Positions 50,050 through 52,997 of a DNA stretch of 52,997 bases are shown here, one piece after another. The stretch lies in the NCBI GenBank assembly GCA_030041175.1, contig JASHOK010000038.1, positions 1-52,997 of the forward strand, written 5' to 3'. The notes below the pieces were generated by a model. It was given only the letters and a program-made list of their open reading frames with translations. It ran no database searches and had not been told where the DNA came from. How positions within the stretch are numbered: the stretch's first letter is position 1; the number at the start of each line of letters is the position of its first letter. The DNA is from Thermoplasmata archaeon (lineage in GTDB: Archaea; Thermoplasmatota; Thermoplasmata; Lutacidiplasmatales; UBA184). A program made the translations under genes and the position numbers.

Positions 50050-50932
50050 GCTTACGATCCCGGCGCAGGAGTTGCTCCGGTCCGGTCACTCGGCATGTCC
50101 CGGCTGCGCGCCGGCGCTGGCGATGCGATTGATGCTGAAGGGCCTGGGGCCGCGGACGATCGTCTCGATCCCGGCCTGCTGCTGGACCGTCATCGATACG
50201 CCGTATCCGACGACCGCTCTGGGCGTCGCGATGCTGGACAATCCCATCGAGTCCACGGGCGCTTCGATCTCCGGGCTGCGCGCCGCGGCCGACGCTCTCG
50301 GCATCCCCGACGTCACGATCCTGGGGTTCGCGGGCGACGGCGGCACTGCCGACATCGGCCTGCAGGCGCTGAGCGGGATGCTCGAGCGGCGGACGAACGC
50401 GATCTACGCAATGTACGACAACGAGGCGTACATGAACACCGGCGTCCAGCGCAGCGGTGCGACGCCGTTGGGAGCCTGGACGACGACGACGCCTGTCGGC
50501 GAGGGGTCGCACGGAAAGGCCGAACCGAAGAAGGACGTGATGGGGATCGTCCTTGCCCATCACCCGGTCTATGCCGCCACCGTGAACCCGAGCTTTCCCG
50601 AGGACTTCGTGAAGAAGGTCGAGAAGGCCCGGGACCTTTCGGGGCCGAGGTTCTTCCACATCTTTGCTCCGTGTCCGCCGGGCTGGCGCTACCCGTCCGA
50701 CCAGTCGATCGAGATCGGGAAGCGGGCCACCGACTGCGGCGTCTTCCCGCTCTACGAGGTCATGGACGGGCACTACCACATCACCCGGAAGGGAGGCGCG
50801 CTCAAGCCGGTCCGGGAGTACTTCCAGGCTCAGGGGCGATTCTCCCATCTCGGGGACGCTGACCTCGACCGGGTGCAGGCGCAGGTCACCGCAGATTGGA
50901 ACCGGTTGGTTCGGCTCGAGAGCGAGACGTGA
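50042..50932 (+). CDS. porB: pyruvate:ferredoxin oxidoreductase beta subunit
   Basis: GHSACPGCAPALAMRLMLKGLG, GFAGDGGTADIGLQALSGMLERRTNAIYAMYDNEAYMNTGVQRSGATP. ATG at 50042, overlapping porA. Confidence 0.97.
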   Translation: MAKLTIPAQELLRSGHSACPGCAPALAMRLMLKGLGPRTIVSIPACCWTVIDTPYPTTALGVAMLDNPIESTGASISGLRAAADALGIPDVTILGFAGDGGTADIGLQALSGMLERRTNAIYAMYDNEAYMNTGVQRSGATPLGAWTTTTPVGEGSHGKAEPKKDVMGIVLAHHPVYAATVNPSFPEDFVKKVEKARDLSGPRFFHIFAPCPPGWRYPSDQSIEIGKRATDCGVFPLYEVMDGHYHITRKGGALKPVREYFQAQGRFSHLGDADLDRVQAQVTADWNRLVRLESET

Positions 50933-50940
50933 GAGGGCCG

Positions 50941-50962
50941 CGGAATGTCCGGGAGCATTCCG
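50941..50962. repeat. inverted repeat in the porB-hydB intergenic region
   Basis: CGGAATG-tccgggag-CATTCCG, perfect 7-bp arms, 8-nt spacer, 8 bp after the porB stop. Confidence 0.6.
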
Positions 50963-50993
50963 GGCGGCGCTCTCGATGGCCGTCGGACGAGGG

Positions 50994-51001
50994 ACTATAA
51001 T
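50994..51001 (+). promoter_or_regulatory. TATA-like element upstream of the HydB-like gene
   Basis: ggactataatccc, ~65 nt upstream of the ATG at 51064. Confidence 0.4.
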
Positions 51002-51063
51002 CCCGCCTCGGATTCCCCCGGACGGTTCCCGGCCCCTGCGGTCCGGGATCCGCGGAGTGCGCC

Positions 51064-52212
51064 ATGAATGCGCCCGAAGTCGGGGACCGTCTTCTGATGG
51101 ACCGGGGCGACTTTCCGGCGTTCCTGTCGGCCCTGCAGGCGTCCGGCTATCGGGTGGTGGGCCCGACGGTTCGAGACGGAGCCATCGTCTACGGCGACAT
51201 TCGCTACGAGACCGACCTTCCGATCGGCTGGACCGAGCGGCAGGACGCGGGAACGTACCGGCTGGAGCGGCGAACGGACGCCGCGCTCTTCGGCTACGTG
51301 GTGGGTCCCCACAGTTGGAAGAAGTACCTGTTCCCGTCCCACGAACGGCTCTGGACCGCCCATCGGACGGAAGCGGGGTTCACTGTCACGCCCGAGCCGG
51401 CGGACGAAACTCGGTACGCGTTCCTCGGCATGCGAGCCTGCGAGCTCGCGGCGCTGGACATCACGGACAAAGTGTTCCTCGGCACCGTCCACGACCCAAG
51501 CTACGAAACCCGTCGCCAGCGCACCCTGCGCATCGCCGTGCAATGTGGCCAGGCCGGCGGGACCTGCTTTTGTGTGTCGATGGGCACCGGGCCCGGAGTC
51601 ACCCACGGATTCGACCTGTCGCTCACGGAACTGCTGGACGGCTCGCGCCATGAGTTCCTGGTCGTGGTCGGCTCACCGGCCGGTGCGGCCGTGCTGGTCA
51701 CTCTGCCGCTGCGGCCGGCGAGCCCGGACGCGGAGAAGCAGGCGAGCCGGATCGTAGCGGCCACGGCGGCATCCATGGGCCGAGCGATGGAGACGGTCGG
51801 TCTCCGGGATCTCCTGGTGTCCCAGCCGGATCATCCCGCGTGGGACCGCGTGGCGAAACGCTGCTTGTCGTGCACCAATTGCACGATGGCCTGCCCGACC
51901 TGCTTTTGTCACACGACCGAGGAGGTCCCCAGCCTCGACGCCGACACGGCCGAGCGATGGCGCCGATGGGACTCCTGCTTCAACTTGGAGTTCACCAAGC
52001 TGCACACCGCCAGCGTCCGGACGAGCGGGATGTCCCGCTATCGTCAGTGGTTGACCCACAAGCTTGGCACCTGGAACGACCAGTTCGGAACGTCCGGTTG
52101 CGTGGGCTGCGGACGGTGCATCACGTGGTGCCCGGTCGGCATCGATATCACGGAGGAGGTTGCCGCCTTGCGCGCGCCGGCCGCCGCCGGCTCGGACGGA
52201 GGAAAGGCATGA
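51064..52212 (+). CDS. hydB: sulfhydrogenase/anaerobic sulfite reductase beta-type 4Fe-4S subunit (HydB/AsrA-like)
   Basis: [66 protein letters not shown]. Confidence 0.88.
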   Translation: MNAPEVGDRLLMDRGDFPAFLSALQASGYRVVGPTVRDGAIVYGDIRYETDLPIGWTERQDAGTYRLERRTDAALFGYVVGPHSWKKYLFPSHERLWTAHRTEAGFTVTPEPADETRYAFLGMRACELAALDITDKVFLGTVHDPSYETRRQRTLRIAVQCGQAGGTCFCVSMGTGPGVTHGFDLSLTELLDGSRHEFLVVVGSPAGAAVLVTLPLRPASPDAEKQASRIVAATAASMGRAMETVGLRDLLVSQPDHPAWDRVAKRCLSCTNCTMACPTCFCHTTEEVPSLDADTAERWRRWDSCFNLEFTKLHTASVRTSGMSRYRQWLTHKLGTWNDQFGTSGCVGCGRCITWCPVGIDITEEVAALRAPAAAGSDGGKA

Positions 52213-52673
52213 GTGCGAGCCCATCCGCGGCGCTCCGCGTGGCGGACCACGCCTTTTTCCAGGGACTCGACCCGCACCTCGTCCACGAGGCACAGCGGCT
52301 CGCAACGGAACGTCAGTTCGAGACCGGTGCCTGGATCGTGCGCGACGGCGATCCGGCGGCGACCTTCTTTCTGGTCTTCCACGGGAAGGTCGCGCTCGAG
52401 GTCGCGACCTCAGAAAAACCTCACTTGACCATCCAGACCGTGGGGCCCGGCGAGGTCCTAGGCTGGTCCTGGCTAGTGCCCCCGTATCTCTGGCGTCTGG
52501 ACGCCCGTGCGCTCAAGCCGACCCAGACCCTTGCGATTGACGCCGTCGCGTTCCGGAAGATCCTCGGCGCACGGCCTGCCGAGGGCTTCCAGTTGCTCGA
52601 GAAACTCCTCCCCATCGTCGCGCAACGCCTGGAGAACACCCAGATCCAGCTCTTGGACATCCATGGCCTCTGA
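52209..52673 (+). CDS. cyclic nucleotide-binding (CRP-like) domain protein without HTH
   Basis: [50 protein letters not shown]...[28 protein letters not shown] at 52209 overlaps the hydB stop. Confidence 0.88.
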   Translation: MSASPSAALRVADHAFFQGLDPHLVHEAQRLATERQFETGAWIVRDGDPAATFFLVFHGKVALEVATSEKPHLTIQTVGPGEVLGWSWLVPPYLWRLDARALKPTQTLAIDAVAFRKILGARPAEGFQLLEKLLPIVAQRLENTQIQLLDIHGL

Positions 52674-52997
52674 CCTCGCGGCGGCTCCGGCAGTGTGGGC
52701 CCCGACGCCGATGGCGCCGACGCCCTACCGAGTCCAGGCTCAGACGCCCGAGACGAGCGATACCTCGACGCTCGTGCTTGCGCCGGTCGATGGCTCCCCG
52801 ATTCCGCCCGCACGACCGGGACAGTTCAACATGGTCTACGTCTTTGGCGTCGGAGAGGCGGCCATCTCGTTGAGCGGGAACGCCTCGGATGCGTCGGCGA
52901 TTGTCCACACCGTCCGAAACGCGGGGCGAATTACCGAAGCCATTGCGGCCGCCTCTGCGGGACAGGTGCTCGGCGTTCGCGGGCCGTACGGGAGGGG
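52663..52997 (+). CDS. hydG: HydG/AsrB-like FAD/NAD(P)-binding oxidoreductase subunit (3' truncated by window edge)
   Basis: PYRVQAQTPETSDTSTLVLAP...RPGQFNMVYVFGVGEAAISLSGNASDASAIVHTVRNAGRITEAIAAASAGQVLGVRGPYG. Confidence 0.85.
   Translation, partial: MASDLAAAPAVWAPTPMAPTPYRVQAQTPETSDTSTLVLAPVDGSPIPPARPGQFNMVYVFGVGEAAISLSGNASDASAIVHTVRNAGRITEAIAAASAGQVLGVRGPYGR

Overview
This is a 53 kb, high-GC, gene-dense archaeal chromosomal segment. Archaeal markers include S6e, aIF2-gamma, TFB, PurP, an archaeal phosphopantothenate synthetase, type IV pilin N-termini and an FlaK/PibD-like peptidase. Thermoplasmatota is my inference, not a demonstrated placement. Most of the window is housekeeping: AlaX, FKBP PPIase, MeaB/B12-binding mutase subunit, S6e-aIF2g-Trm112, SPase I, Prs, NadB, acyl-CoA dehydrogenase, PurP, TFB, S2, enolase, methylmalonyl-CoA epimerase/mutase, PheT/PheS. 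It also has two ABC-2 exporters, an MFS pump, and a redox block at the right edge (NapH-like Fe-S membrane protein, PorGD-A-B, HydB-cNMP-HydG). No CRISPR array, rRNA operon or prophage was seen. The best candidates for follow-up are: (1) a solo tnpB bracketed by composite inverted repeats, with Gln where the RuvC-III Asp is expected; (2) a tRNA-Ser(GGA) that appears to be interrupted in the T-loop by a ~33-nt hairpin intron and is 1 nt short in its acceptor/T stack; (3) a NapH-like membrane Fe-S protein with atypical Cys motifs immediately upstream of the pyruvate:ferredoxin oxidoreductase genes; (4) a HydB-cNMP-HydG module; (5) an aquaporin whose second NPA is NPY. All calls come from reading the sequence and supplied ORFs; no database search was run.
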